NCBI GenBank assembly: GCA_965206445.1
Contig: CBDBJR010000002.1
Location: 1,674,001-1,738,000, forward strand
Direction: 5' to 3'
Length of the DNA: 64,000 nucleotides
Source of the DNA: CBDBJR01 sp965206445
GTDB taxonomy: Bacteria; Pseudomonadota; Gammaproteobacteria; Arenicellales; Poriferihabitantaceae
Part shown: positions 32,714 through 42,386 of the stretch, in pieces
Layout of the letters: every line of letters begins with the position of its first letter
Position numbering within the stretch: position 1 is the stretch's first letter
Translations under genes and position numbers: made by a program
The notes under the pieces: generated by a model
What the model was told of the DNA's origin: nothing
What the model saw: the letters and a program-made list of their open reading frames with translations, nothing else
Databases searched by the model: none

Positions 32714-34597
32714 TTACTGTGCCGTTGTGCTCATCGCCGTCTGCCGGTCGGCAAACAGTTTGAGCCGATCGAGCAAATAGTAATCGATCAATTGGCGCGC
32801 AATCGGCGCGGCGACACGGCTGCCGCTGCCGCCGTGCTCCACCACCACGGCAATCGCAATCTTCGGTTCGTCAAACGGGGCAAACCCGATGAACAGCGAA
32901 TGGTCGCGGAACTTCTTTTCCACCAGATCGGCTTCATAAGACGCATTTTGAGCAATGCTTTTGACCTGCGCCGTGCCGGTCTTCCCCGCCATTTGATAGC
33001 GCATTCCCACGCCAATACCGCGCGCAGTGCCTCTTTTGCCGTGCACTACAGCGCGCATCGCGTCGAGCACATAAGCGTACGCATCCGCATCGAACGGCTG
33101 CTGCGATTCGTTGGTAGTCGATTCAAGCTGATCCCGACTGTGGCTTTGTGGGTTTTCAATTGCCGATAACAATCTCGGCGTAACCGGTCGACCGCGATTC
33201 GCCAGGGTGGCGGTGGCGACGGCCAATTGCAGCGGGGTGACCAGCATAAACCCCTGGCCGATGCCGGTGATGATGGTTTCGCCCGGATACCAGGGCTGAT
33301 CTTTTACGCGCCGCTTCCACTCTCGCGACGGCATCAATCCGCTTGGCTCTCCCAATAGATCGATCCCCGAAATATTGCCAAAACCAAACCGCTGCATACC
33401 CTGATTTAGTTTGTCGATCCCAAGCTGCTTTGCCAGGCGGTAAAAGTACACGTCGCAGGACTGTACAATCGCCGCTCTGCCGTCGACTGTTCCGTGGCCG
33501 GTTTTTTTCCAGTCGCGATAACGATGCCGATGGTTCGGCAGACTGTACCAGCCGGGGCAAAATATACTCGCATTCGGGTTCAGGCCGTTTTCCATGCCGG
33601 CCAGTGCAAGGAAACCTTTAATTGTCGAGCCCGGCGCATACCGCCCCGACAAGGCCCGATTCAATAACGGCTGTCGCTCCGATGTGCGTAATTGTGCATA
33701 GGCATGTTTGCTGATGCCGTTAACGAATAGATTCGGGTCATACGCGGGCACGCTAGCAAAGGCCAGTATTTCACCGCTGGCAGGCTCAATCGCCACGACC
33801 GCGCCTTCATACCCGTGCATCGCTTGTACGGCTGCCGCCTGCAATTCGATATCCAGACCAAGATGCAGGGTCTGCCCGGTATCCGGCGCCACCTGCTCCA
33901 GACGGCGGATAACCCGGCCGTGCGCATTGGTTTCCACTTTTTCATAGCCCGATTTACCCAGCAGAATCGATTCATAGTGCGCTTCTATGCCGGTTTTGCC
34001 GATATACTGCAAACCGCGATACGTCTCCGGGTCCACTTTTTTTTCCAGCTCATCGCTGCTGATCCGCCCAACATAACCGACCACATGTGCGGTCAGCTCC
34101 CCTTTGGGGTAAACCCTTTGCAGCCGCGCTTTCAACTGCGTCCCCGGATAACGATGCAGATTGACCGCCAGCCGGGCCGCTTCATCTTCCTGCAGATTGG
34201 CTTTCAGCACCTGCCGCTCAAAACCGGGGCGACGATTCAACGCCGTATTGAACTTCTCCAGATCATCATCGCCAAGCTCGACCAGCCGGCCGAGATCGGC
34301 CAGCAACTGCGGCATATCGCCCACCTGATCGGGGACGATCTCGAGATTGAATACGCGAAAGTTCTGCGCCAGGACTTCGCCGTTGCGATCATAAACCGTG
34401 CCCCGTACCGGCGACAGCGGCAATGAATTGATCCGGTTGTTCTGGGCGAGCTCGGAAAGACGTTCGTATTGGCTGATTTGCAGATAGCCCAGCCGGCCAA
34501 CCAGCACCAGCATCATCAACAGCACCAGAGCGAACATAAAAGCCAATCGTCGATGTACGATCCGGCTTTCCATCAGATAGTTCTTGATCGGAATCAC
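32714..34597 (-). CDS. mrdA: Penicillin-binding protein 2
   Basis: A 627-residue class B PBP. One N-terminal membrane anchor (FMFALVLLMMLVLVGRLGYL) is followed by the PBP dimer domain and the transpeptidase domain with SxxK in GSTIKGFLAL, SxN at SCDVYFY (SCD variant usual for PBP2) and KTG in AGKTGTAQV. It cross-links murein during elongation with RodA. A second possible start is eight codons in. mreD lies 57 bp upstream. Confidence 0.96.
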   Translation of the reverse strand: MIPIKNYLMESRIVHRRLAFMFALVLLMMLVLVGRLGYLQISQYERLSELAQNNRINSLPLSPVRGTVYDRNGEVLAQNFRVFNLEIVPDQVGDMPQLLADLGRLVELGDDDLEKFNTALNRRPGFERQVLKANLQEDEAARLAVNLHRYPGTQLKARLQRVYPKGELTAHVVGYVGRISSDELEKKVDPETYRGLQYIGKTGIEAHYESILLGKSGYEKVETNAHGRVIRRLEQVAPDTGQTLHLGLDIELQAAAVQAMHGYEGAVVAIEPASGEILAFASVPAYDPNLFVNGISKHAYAQLRTSERQPLLNRALSGRYAPGSTIKGFLALAGMENGLNPNASIFCPGWYSLPNHRHRYRDWKKTGHGTVDGRAAIVQSCDVYFYRLAKQLGIDKLNQGMQRFGFGNISGIDLLGEPSGLMPSREWKRRVKDQPWYPGETIITGIGQGFMLVTPLQLAVATATLANRGRPVTPRLLSAIENPQSHSRDQLESTTNESQQPFDADAYAYVLDAMRAVVHGKRGTARGIGVGMRYQMAGKTGTAQVKSIAQNASYEADLVEKKFRDHSLFIGFAPFDEPKIAIAVVVEHGGSGSRVAAPIARQLIDYYLLDRLKLFADRQTAMSTTAQ

Positions 34598-34654
34598 GCG
34601 TTTTTGACGGTAATGTGTATGAGTGCGTTGTCAGGCGTGCTGCAACCGGCGAAA

Positions 34655-35128
34655 CTACGCCGCACGCCTCCGGCCGATAAAACCCAAAAAAGCATGGACA
34701 AACGGCCACAGCAGCGCCGTGGTCACAATGGTTTGCCAGTAAGAAAACGACCATTGCGCCCCGATGCTGACATGATAGATCCAGAAATTGACCCCCGCCC
34801 CGAGTGCCGCAACAATGAACACAACACTGCATTGCTGCCATAAATAATACATCCGCAGGCGTTGATGGCCGAGTACGGCAATCATCGCGATTAGCGCCGT
34901 CGTGAGCGCATGCTGCCCGAGCAGGGTATAGTGAAAAAAATCCAAAATCAATCCAACCATCCAGCCATAGCCCACCCCGATTCGATGCGGCAGGGCAATG
35001 CACCAGTAAAACAGCACCAACAGCACCCAGTTGGGTACGGCATTTTGCATCCAGTGCGGGTAGTCCACAATCGTCAACAGTATCGCGACTGCCAGCGTCA
35101 GAATAACCATGCCGCGTCGCGGCTGCAT
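34655..35128 (-). CDS. mreD: Rod shape-determining protein MreD
   Basis: About 157 residues, with five hydrophobic helices and little charged sequence, matching MreD in size and topology. It lies between mreC and mrdA in the standard order. The chosen ATG (MQPRRGMVI) starts 13 bp after the mreC stop; an in-frame GTG at 35152 would overlap mreC and add eight residues. MreD is an inner-membrane partner of MreC in the elongasome. Confidence 0.9.
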   Translation of the reverse strand: MQPRRGMVILTLAVAILLTIVDYPHWMQNAVPNWVLLVLFYWCIALPHRIGVGYGWMVGLILDFFHYTLLGQHALTTALIAMIAVLGHQRLRMYYLWQQCSVVFIVAALGAGVNFWIYHVSIGAQWSFSYWQTIVTTALLWPFVHAFLGFIGRRRAA

Positions 35129-35141
35129 CGCATAATCGGCT

Positions 35142-36002
35142 TTATTGATCACGACCACCCGCCCGCTGCTCCGCCTGCGATAATTGATTATGGTGATTCC
35201 ACAGCAGCAGCACCTCCTTGACGGTGCGGATACGGGCGGTTGCGGTCGCTTCGACGCGCAAAAAAGCCTCGTTGGCATCTTTGATGATCTCGGTAACCCG
35301 AGCGACTGTATAACCCAATGGAAACCGCCCGCCCATGCCGGAAGTTACCAGCATATCCCCGAGGCGAATATCTGTCTGCCCCGGCAGCGATAAGACGGTC
35401 ACCTGCGCCCCCGTGCCCAGGCCCTGCGCAATCGTATACAAACCGTTTCGCTGTACTTGAATCGGGATGCCGTGATCGCGGTTGGTAATCAGCGTGATCA
35501 CGCTGTGCTTCAGATTCGCCTGCGACACCTGGCCGATAACGCCTGCGGGTGTAATTGCCGGCTGCCCCGGGTATACCCCGGCCTCTATGCCCTTGTCGAT
35601 CACAATGCGATGTGCAAACGATTCTACGCCGACATTGATGATGTTTGCCAGCAGGGTTTTATGCTGCGCTGTTTTAGCGACTGCCAGCAATTTCGACAGC
35701 CGCTCGTTCTCTGCCAGCAGCGCTTCATGGCGCTGCAGCCGCGATTCCAGTACCAACTGCTTGCGCCGCAATTCAGTATACTGCCGGTGGAGCGAATCAT
35801 CCGGGTAATAGCGCTGCAACTGCTGCCATGCGCGCACCGGCAGCAGCGCCAGGGTTTGGAACGGCACGGTCATTACCGACGCCGCCAATCGAGCGTGCCG
35901 AAACAGATCGGTGCGATGATCCAAAATCATCAGCCCAATCGACAGCATGAGCAGAAACAAGAAACGATAAAACGGGGTCACTTGTTTTAGATTCATTGCC
36001 AT
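35142..36002 (-). CDS. mreC: Rod shape-determining protein MreC
   Basis: A 286-residue bitopic protein. One transmembrane helix (FLFLLMLSIGLMILDH), a coiled coil (about 70-115) and a double beta-barrel periplasmic domain (HRIVIDKGIEAGVYPGQPAITPAGVIGQV, LVTSGMGGRFPLGYTVARV) are visible. It activates PBP2/RodA. It follows mreB by 116 bp, a gap with no other gene. Confidence 0.94.
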   Translation of the reverse strand: MAMNLKQVTPFYRFLFLLMLSIGLMILDHRTDLFRHARLAASVMTVPFQTLALLPVRAWQQLQRYYPDDSLHRQYTELRRKQLVLESRLQRHEALLAENERLSKLLAVAKTAQHKTLLANIINVGVESFAHRIVIDKGIEAGVYPGQPAITPAGVIGQVSQANLKHSVITLITNRDHGIPIQVQRNGLYTIAQGLGTGAQVTVLSLPGQTDIRLGDMLVTSGMGGRFPLGYTVARVTEIIKDANEAFLRVEATATARIRTVKEVLLLWNHHNQLSQAEQRAGGRDQ

Positions 36003-36118
36003 AAAAATGGGTTATCCAACACGGTTCAAGCCTGAGTGAATACCGCCTGTGATTGCCTCGTCATTCGCCGCGGCGATGGTGCGCCAATGCCGCGCCCTCG
36101 CCTGCCACCTGCCGTAAT

Positions 36119-37162
36119 CTACTGGTCATCGGCAAATACATCACCGAGGACATCCATTTCCTCCAAAGCACGTCCGCAGCCAAGCGCAACACAAGTCAAC
36201 GGCTGCTCCGCCAGCACCACCGGCAACCCGGTATCCTCCATCAAGCGGCGATCCATGTCGCGCAGCAACGCGCCGCCGCCGGCAATCACCATGCCTTTTT
36301 CACCAATATCGGCGGACAGCTCGGGCGGTGTCTGCTCCAGCGCCTTGCGAATGGCGTACACAATCTGCCGCAGTGAGTTGTTGATCGCCTCGTATATTTC
36401 CTCGCTGGTAATCAGTAGGCTGCGCGATATGCCCTCGGTAATATCGCGGCCGATGATTTCCATCTCCATATGCTCGGAATCAGACCAGGCGGCCGCTATC
36501 GTCTGCTTGACGCGCTCTGCCGTTGCCTCGCCGATCAACATGCTATGCCGATGGCGCACATAGGTAATAATCGCCTCGTCGAAAGAGTCACCGGCAATGC
36601 GCAGCGAATTTGAATACACCATCCCGCCCAGCGACAGGATGCCCACTTCTGTCGTGCCGCCGCCAATATCGACCACCATTGAACCGGTCGGCTCCGATAC
36701 CGGCAGGTTGGCGCCGATAGCGACTGCCATCGGCTCTTCAATCAAATACACCTCGCGTGCACCGGCACTGATAGCGGATTCGCGGATCGCACGGCGCTCA
36801 ACCTGGGTAGAGCCGCAGGGTACGCAGATGATGATGCGCGGGCTGGAAAAGAACCGGTTTTCCTGGACTCGACGAATGAAATACTTCAACATGTCTTCGG
36901 TCACGTTGAAGTCGGCGATGACCCCGTCTTTCATCGGGCGGATAGCGCGAATCGAACCCGGCGTACGCCCCAGCATCCGTTTGGCATGATGTCCAACTGC
37001 GAGCACACTTTTAGTGCTGCTGCCATTGGTCGGCATCTTAATCGCAACCACCGAAGGCTCGTTCAAAATAATACCGCGGTTACGGGCGTAAATCAGCGTA
37101 TTGGCAGTGCCGAGATCGATCGCGAGATCGTTGGAAAAGAAACCTAACAGGCGTTTTAGCAT
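36119..37162 (-). CDS. mreB: Rod shape-determining actin MreB
   Basis: A 347-residue actin-fold ATPase. AIDLGTANTLIYA (phosphate 1), GDIGGGTTEVG-type DIGGGTTEVG (phosphate 2) and IAGGGALLRDMD (adenosine) are clear. It polymerises under the membrane to orient cell-wall synthesis. First gene of the minus-strand shape cluster; the divergent neighbour is gatC, as in Pseudomonas. Confidence 0.97.
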   Translation of the reverse strand: MLKRLLGFFSNDLAIDLGTANTLIYARNRGIILNEPSVVAIKMPTNGSSTKSVLAVGHHAKRMLGRTPGSIRAIRPMKDGVIADFNVTEDMLKYFIRRVQENRFFSSPRIIICVPCGSTQVERRAIRESAISAGAREVYLIEEPMAVAIGANLPVSEPTGSMVVDIGGGTTEVGILSLGGMVYSNSLRIAGDSFDEAIITYVRHRHSMLIGEATAERVKQTIAAAWSDSEHMEMEIIGRDITEGISRSLLITSEEIYEAINNSLRQIVYAIRKALEQTPPELSADIGEKGMVIAGGGALLRDMDRRLMEDTGLPVVLAEQPLTCVALGCGRALEEMDVLGDVFADDQ

Positions 37163-37382
37163 AGCAGTTCAGTCAGTCTGTAGATGAAGTTGGCAGGCCA
37201 TACACAATACAATCAAACCCGGCTTTATGGGTAGCCGTACTGTAACAATCGTATCGTGACTATTCAAATCGTATCGCGACTATTCAATAAGATAAACTTA
37301 TGGTAAGTTTCTGTCGTTTTCCGCATCGAGTCTCTAACCCCCGTTAACCCGGGGTCCGCATACCACCGACCGGAGTTAGATT
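37163..37382. repeat. mreB/gatC divergent spacer with 20-bp imperfect tandem repeat
   Basis: The 220-bp spacer carries AATCGTATCGTGACTATTCA at 37247-37266 followed directly by a second copy with one change (T to C) at 37267-37286. Promoters for both mreB and gatC must lie here but no strong -35/-10 pair stands out. The repeat sits about 100 bp from each gene and could be duplicated regulatory sequence. Confidence 0.6.
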
Positions 37383-37673
37383 GTGACCACGATTAGCCGC
37401 GATGACATCACCTATATAGCCCATTTGGCCCGGCTTGAAACCGACCCGGACAAAGCAGAAGCGTATGCGGCCCAGCTAAACCGCATTCTACAGTTAATTG
37501 ATGCGATGAACCGGATTGATACCGACCGGGTTGAGCCCATGTCGCACCCTCAGGATGGTGTTCTGCGATTGCGCCCGGATGAGGTCACAGCTCAAAACCG
37601 GCGCGATGAATATCAGCAAATTGCGCCTGCGATGCAGGACGGTTTCTATCTGGTGCCTGCGGTGCTTGACTAA
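37383..37673 (+). CDS. gatC: Asp-tRNA(Asn)/Glu-tRNA(Gln) amidotransferase subunit C
   Basis: A 96-codon small subunit that wraps around GatA. The core ITYIAHLARLETDPDKAEAYAAQLNRILQLIDAMNRIDTDRVEPMSHP is typical. It starts with GTG. Together with gatA and gatB it forms the transamidation enzyme, implying that Gln-tRNA(Gln) and/or Asn-tRNA(Asn) are made indirectly. Confidence 0.93.
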   Translation: MTTISRDDITYIAHLARLETDPDKAEAYAAQLNRILQLIDAMNRIDTDRVEPMSHPQDGVLRLRPDEVTAQNRRDEYQQIAPAMQDGFYLVPAVLD

Positions 37674-37789
37674 ACGGGCACGGCTGCGCGACTGAAACGC
37701 GGTGCAACCGCTCCCAACCTGCCGGCGTTTGTTGCCATCGATAACCTCATTGTCAGACCTCACGCCGGCCGATCCGGCACGCTTACTTT

Positions 37790-39247
37790 ATGCAAGAAAA
37801 AACATTAAATCAGCACGCTAATTCACTGAAAAATAAGGATTATTCCAGTGAGGAGTTAACCCGATATTATCTTGCCCGGAGTGTGCGACACGCGGATCTG
37901 AATGCCTTCATCACACTCACTGAAGAAGTGGCACTGGCGCAGGCACGCGCGGCGGATCGACAGCTGCATCGATCTGATGCGCACCCGTTGACCGGTATTC
38001 CGCTGGTGCATAAGGATCTGTTTTGCACCCAGGGCGTGTTGACCACCTGCGGCTCCCGGATGCTGCATAATTTTGTTTCGCCGTATAACGCCACGGTGGT
38101 TGAAAAACTAAACCGGCACGGCATGGTCATGCTGGGCAAGGCCAACATGGACGAATTTGCGATGGGATCATCGACCGAAAACAGTTACTACGGCCCCACC
38201 CGAAACCCCTGGGACCGGGATACCGTGCCCGGTGGCAGCTCGGGCGGTTCGGCCGCTGCGGTTGCCGCCCGGCTGGCGCCGGTGGCGACGGCGACCGATA
38301 CCGGCGGGTCGATACGGCAGCCGGCGGCGTTTTGCGGCTTGACCGGAATCAAGCCGAGCTACGGCAGAGTTTCCCGTTACGGTATGGTTGCGTTCGCCTC
38401 CTCACTCGATCAAGGCGGCGTGATTGCCCGCACTGCCGAAGATGCGGCGCTGCTGCTACAGGCGATGAGCGGCTTTGACGAACGCGACTCGACCTCACTG
38501 CAACAGCCGGTGCCGGACTATACCGCCGGATTGTCCGCCTCACTGAAAGGCAAAGTAGTCGGCCTGCCGAGGGAGTTTTTCGATGTCGGCACCGACGCCT
38601 GTGTTGCCGCTGCGGTCCAACAGGCGATTGCGCAATTACAATCACTGGGTGCGACGACGGTTGAAGTCGAGCTGGCCAACAGCCGGGCCGGCATTGCCTG
38701 CTATTACGTGCTGGCGCCGGCTGAGGCCTCTTCCAACCTGTCGCGTTTTGACGGCGTGCGCTACGGCCACCGCAGCCACCATTGCACCGATTTGACCGAG
38801 ATGTATACGACGACTCGGGCGCAGGGCTTTGGCGCTGAAGTTCAGCGGCGCATTCTGATCGGCACCTATGTGCTGTCGTCGGGCTACTATCAGGCGTATT
38901 ATCTCAAGGCCCAAAAGCTGCGCCGACTCATAGCGGATGACTTCAAGCGCGCATTCACCCACTGTGATCTGATCGCCGGGCCAACCACCCCGACCACCGC
39001 GTTTGCGCTGGGTGAAAAAAACCACGACCCGGTGACGATGTATTTGAATGATATTTTTACCATCGGCGCCAACCTTGCCGGGCTGCCGGCGATGTCGCTG
39101 CCGGCCGGCTTCGACCGGCACGGCCGGCCTGTCGGGCTGCATTTGATTGGCCGCTATCTGGACGAACAGACGATTTTGAATGCGGCGCATCAATACCAGC
39201 AGCAGACCGATTGGCATCTGCGCATCCCCGCGGGCATGGAAGCATGA
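37790..39247 (+). CDS. gatA: Asp-tRNA(Asn)/Glu-tRNA(Gln) amidotransferase subunit A
   Basis: A 485-residue amidase-signature protein. The Ser-cisSer-Lys triad is visible as the lysine in GIPLVHKDLF and the two serines in GGSSGGSAAAV...TDTGGSIRQPAAFCG. It produces ammonia from glutamine for GatB. It follows gatC by 116 bp and its TGA overlaps the gatB ATG (ATGA). Confidence 0.96.
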   Translation: MQEKTLNQHANSLKNKDYSSEELTRYYLARSVRHADLNAFITLTEEVALAQARAADRQLHRSDAHPLTGIPLVHKDLFCTQGVLTTCGSRMLHNFVSPYNATVVEKLNRHGMVMLGKANMDEFAMGSSTENSYYGPTRNPWDRDTVPGGSSGGSAAAVAARLAPVATATDTGGSIRQPAAFCGLTGIKPSYGRVSRYGMVAFASSLDQGGVIARTAEDAALLLQAMSGFDERDSTSLQQPVPDYTAGLSASLKGKVVGLPREFFDVGTDACVAAAVQQAIAQLQSLGATTVEVELANSRAGIACYYVLAPAEASSNLSRFDGVRYGHRSHHCTDLTEMYTTTRAQGFGAEVQRRILIGTYVLSSGYYQAYYLKAQKLRRLIADDFKRAFTHCDLIAGPTTPTTAFALGEKNHDPVTMYLNDIFTIGANLAGLPAMSLPAGFDRHGRPVGLHLIGRYLDEQTILNAAHQYQQQTDWHLRIPAGMEA

Positions 39248-40683
39248 GCGAAGCCGGCCGCTGGGAAAGTGTGATCGGGCTAGAGGTGCATGTACAGCTG
39301 CGCACCAGAAGCAAACTGTTTTCCGCCGCCGCAACCGCTTACGGCGCGCCGCCCAATACCCAGGCCTGCGAGGTCACCATCGCCCTGCCGGGGGTATTGC
39401 CGGTGATGAATATCGAGGCCGCGCGGCTTGCGGTTCGGTTTGGCGTGGCGATAGGTGCCCGCATCAATCAGCGCTCCGTGTTTGCGCGTAAGAACTACTT
39501 CTACCCGGATTTGCCCAAAGGCTACCAGATCAGCCAGTTTGAGCAGCCCATCGTGGGCAATGGGGAGCTGGAAATTGCGCTCAACGGGCGGCATAAAGCC
39601 ATCGGCATTACGCGCGCGCACCTTGAAGAGGATGCGGGTAAATCCCTGCATAAGGCCCGGCATGGCATGAGCGGCATCGATCTGAATCGGGCCGGCACGC
39701 CGCTATTGGAGATTGTATCCGAGCCGGATCTGCGCTCGGCCGACGAAGCGGTCGCGTACCTGCACAAGCTGCATGCGCTGGTGCGCTATCTGGACATCTC
39801 GGATGGCAATATGCAGGAGGGCTCGTTTCGCTGTGATGTCAATATTTCTGTGCGTCCCCGGGGTGAGCAGCAACTGGGTACGCGCACCGAGCTCAAGAAT
39901 ATCAATTCATTCCGCTTTGTCAGCAAGGCGATCGACTATGAAGTGCGGCGTCAGATTGAGCTGATCGAGGCCGGCAGTGCAATCATTCAGGAAACCCGGC
40001 TGTACGACGCCGACCGACACGAAACCCGTCCGATGCGCAGCAAGGAAGAGGCGCATGATTATCGCTATTTTCCGGATCCGGATCTGCCGCCGCTGGTGCT
40101 GGATGATGCGTTCATCGAGCAGGTCAGGCAGGCGTTGCCGGAGCTGCCCGAGGCGCGTACGGCGCGCCTGGTCAAAGACTACCCATTGAACCCCGACGAC
40201 GCGGTCAAGCTGGTGCTGGACCGGCCGACAGCGGATTATTTTGAAGCGGTCTGCGCCGCCGGTGCGGATGCGCCCGCCGCCGTCAACTGGATTCTGGGGG
40301 AATTGGCGGCCGCCCTGGCCGCGGCAGCGGTCGATATCGATCACAGCCGGGTTTCGCCCACCCAGCTGGCCGCATTATTAACGCGCATTGCCGACGGCAC
40401 CATTTCCGGGAAAATAGCCAAAGACATTTTCTCCGCGGTTTGGCGGGGCGAAGGGGAAGTCGACGACCTGATTGAGCGTAAAGGCGTGCAGCAAATTTCG
40501 CATAATGCCGACTTAGAGCCGATCATCGACCGCGTGCTGGAAAACCATCCCGCGCAAGTGCTACAATACCGGCAAGGTCAAACCAGAGTTATGGACTTTT
40601 TCGTCGGCCAGGTGATGCGGCAAACCCGGGGCAAAGCCAATCCCGGACAGGTAAACCGGATGCTGCGAAAAAAACTTGACTGA
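39244..40683 (+). CDS. gatB: Asp-tRNA(Asn)/Glu-tRNA(Gln) amidotransferase subunit B
   Basis: A 479-residue GatB. The catalytic cradle shows VIGLEVHVQL, LPGVLPVMN, FARKNYFYPDLPKGYQISQ and the zinc/ATP region; the YqeY-like tail domain ends VMRQTRGKANPGQVNRMLRKKL. It binds tRNA and amidates the mischarged amino acid. Start chosen at the ATG overlapping the gatA stop, giving MSEAGRWESVIGLE. Confidence 0.96.
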   Translation: MSEAGRWESVIGLEVHVQLRTRSKLFSAAATAYGAPPNTQACEVTIALPGVLPVMNIEAARLAVRFGVAIGARINQRSVFARKNYFYPDLPKGYQISQFEQPIVGNGELEIALNGRHKAIGITRAHLEEDAGKSLHKARHGMSGIDLNRAGTPLLEIVSEPDLRSADEAVAYLHKLHALVRYLDISDGNMQEGSFRCDVNISVRPRGEQQLGTRTELKNINSFRFVSKAIDYEVRRQIELIEAGSAIIQETRLYDADRHETRPMRSKEEAHDYRYFPDPDLPPLVLDDAFIEQVRQALPELPEARTARLVKDYPLNPDDAVKLVLDRPTADYFEAVCAAGADAPAAVNWILGELAAALAAAAVDIDHSRVSPTQLAALLTRIADGTISGKIAKDIFSAVWRGEGEVDDLIERKGVQQISHNADLEPIIDRVLENHPAQVLQYRQGQTRVMDFFVGQVMRQTRGKANPGQVNRMLRKKLD

Positions 40684-40687
40684 CTCC

Positions 40688-40710
40688 GGGCTGCATGACG
40701 AGGGCAGCCC
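40688..40710 (+). terminator. Stem-loop after gatB
   Basis: GGGCTGC and GCAGCCC form a perfect seven-pair stem around a nine-base loop, 5 bp after the gatB stop. No T-run follows, so it is at best a weak or Rho-assisted terminator or a 3'-end stabiliser separating gatCAB from tRNA-Arg. Confidence 0.4.
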
Positions 40711-40763
40711 GCCGCGCTGGGAGATTCCGTGACCCGGGTGACAGCATAAAGATCGGCCAGTAC

Positions 40764-40840
40764 GGGCCCGTAGCTCAGTTGGATAGAGTACCTGGCTTCG
40801 AACCAGGCGGTCGGGGGTTCGAATCCCTCCGGGCTCGCCA
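40764..40840 (+). tRNA. tRNA-Arg (anticodon TCG)
   Basis: A 77-nt gene with encoded CCA. The acceptor stem GGGCCCG pairs with CGGGCTC (one G-T wobble). The D-arm TAGCTCAGTTGGATAGAG, anticodon arm CCTGG-CTTCGAA-CCAGG (anticodon TCG, reading CGA) and T-arm with GGTTCGAATCC are all intact. It lies between gatB and maf. Confidence 0.96.
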
Positions 40841-40888
40841 CCCCTCGCCGGTATTTTTTCCTGCCATCCATGCGGATTGCATTTGCAA

Positions 40889-41479
40889 GTGGATAGATCG
40901 ATTCACATTGTCCTGGCCTCATCTTCAACCGCTCGCCGGTCAATACTGACGCGTCTGGGCATCGCCTTTGAAGCGGTATCGCCCGGGATCGATGAACAGG
41001 CGAGAGCAAACGAATCGGCAACGATGATGGTGCGACGGCTGGCGGTTGAAAAAGCCCAGGCCGTCGCCGACCGGTTCCCAAACGCATTGATTATCGGCTC
41101 TGATCAGGCTGCCGAGCAGTCGGACGGCGAGATCATTGGCAAACCCGGCAATCATGCGCAAGCGGTAACCCAATTGCTGGCCGCCTCCGGCCGCCGCATG
41201 ATGATGTATACCGGCATCGCGCTGCTAAATAACAGCAGCGGGCATATTCAATCGGCGGTCGAGACGTTTGCGGTTGACTACAAGGAGCTGTCGGTTGAAC
41301 AAATCGAACGCTACCTGCACGCCGATCAACCCTATCAGTGCTGTGGCAGTCTTAAAATCGAAAGCCGCGGCATTACCCTGCTCAAGCGTTTGCGCGGTGA
41401 TGACCCCAACGCACTGGTCGGTTTGCCGGTAATCCGCCTGCTCGATATGCTGACAGCCGAGGGCGTTACGCTGTTTTAG
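40889..41479 (+). CDS. yceF: Maf-family nucleotide pyrophosphatase, YceF type
   Basis: About 196 residues. LASSSTARRSIL is the Maf signature and LIIGSDQAAEQSDGEIIGKP carries the catalytic Asp. The later CGSLKIESRGITLLKRLRGDDPNALVGLPVIRL matches YceF (7-methyl-GTP pyrophosphatase) rather than the YhdE/dTTP subgroup. The GTG start gives the family's normal N-terminus; an upstream TTG is possible. Its 3' end overlaps the convergent methyltransferase gene by 14 bp. The usual neighbours rluC and rpmF are absent. Confidence 0.85.
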   Translation: MDRSIHIVLASSSTARRSILTRLGIAFEAVSPGIDEQARANESATMMVRRLAVEKAQAVADRFPNALIIGSDQAAEQSDGEIIGKPGNHAQAVTQLLAASGRRMMMYTGIALLNNSSGHIQSAVETFAVDYKELSVEQIERYLHADQPYQCCGSLKIESRGITLLKRLRGDDPNALVGLPVIRLLDMLTAEGVTLF

Positions 41480-42377
41480 CGGTTTTGATTGAATCCGCGG
41501 CCGCTGCATTCGCCACGCTCCGACTATGGGCCGTACGTGTCATCAACGGCTCGGCCGCGGTCTGTACCCGGCTAATCGCGGCCAGTCGCGCTTCGGCGAT
41601 GCCCACCAGTTCCGGTTGTAATTCAAAGCCGATAAAATCCCGCCCGTGCTTTTTGCACACCGCCGGGCACGTGCCCACGCCGGCAAACGGGTCCAACACC
41701 AGGTCGCCCTCGTTTGAGCTGGCCAGCACCAGCCTTTCAATCAGTTTTTCCGGTTTCTGGATGGTGTTCAAGGCGGTGCGCGCAGCCAGTTCTTTGGATT
41801 TATAGGTCAGCTGTTTAATATCTCCCCACACGTCTCCCGGGTTCTTGCCCTGGCCGTTGAACCGGGTTTTACCGTATCGGCCGTCCGTCACCGACGGCAC
41901 CTTCTCACACCGCAGCCGGTGCTCAAGCTCAACCAGTTGCGGCACCCTGACCGCGTCCAGGTTGAAACAGCGCGGGGTTTTGCCTTTGATAAAATAGGCA
42001 ATGATGTCGTAGTTGTTGGTATAGCTCAGGCGGCCCTGCGCCAGCCTGCTCGGCTGGTACCAGATGATTTTCGACTTCAGCTGGAGGTGCTTGCGGTAGT
42101 CAATAAAGTCGATACAATTCGGTTTGCCAAATAGATAGAGCGCCCCGCCGGGTTTCAGTATTGCCGAAAAGCGTTTGATCAGTTCCAGGTTATACACCTG
42201 AATCGACGGAATTTTGTCCCAATCATTCCGGGTCACGCCGTAAGGGCCGTCGCAAACGATCAAATCAACCGATGCCGCCGCCACTTTTTGCAATAGCGCC
42301 AGCGCATCGCCGCAGTACAGTAGGTTTTTTTCCGGCATACCGGGCTTCTTTTTGCCACTGAGCCGGACGCTCGACAT
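41466..42377 (-). CDS. Orphan site-specific DNA methyltransferase (beta class)
   Basis: About 303 residues. The catalytic motif IV (CDGPYGV) comes before the SAM-binding motif I (DPFAGVGTCPAVCKKHGRDFIGFEL), the order of beta-class amino-methyltransferases acting on N6-adenine or N4-cytosine. Motif IV reads D-G-P-Y instead of D/S-P-P-Y/W. FLFGKPNCIDF-like and RTALNTIQKPEKLIERLV segments are typical. It directly follows uvrB on the same strand (a GTG at 42386 adjoins the uvrB stop). No restriction gene lies nearby, so it is probably a solitary methylase with a regulatory or repair-strand role. The Ala/Thr-rich C-terminus is not conserved. Confidence 0.82.
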   Translation of the reverse strand: MSSVRLSGKKKPGMPEKNLLYCGDALALLQKVAAASVDLIVCDGPYGVTRNDWDKIPSIQVYNLELIKRFSAILKPGGALYLFGKPNCIDFIDYRKHLQLKSKIIWYQPSRLAQGRLSYTNNYDIIAYFIKGKTPRCFNLDAVRVPQLVELEHRLRCEKVPSVTDGRYGKTRFNGQGKNPGDVWGDIKQLTYKSKELAARTALNTIQKPEKLIERLVLASSNEGDLVLDPFAGVGTCPAVCKKHGRDFIGFELQPELVGIAEARLAAISRVQTAAEPLMTRTAHSRSVANAAAADSIKTAKTA

Positions 42378-42386
42378 ACGCGGCAC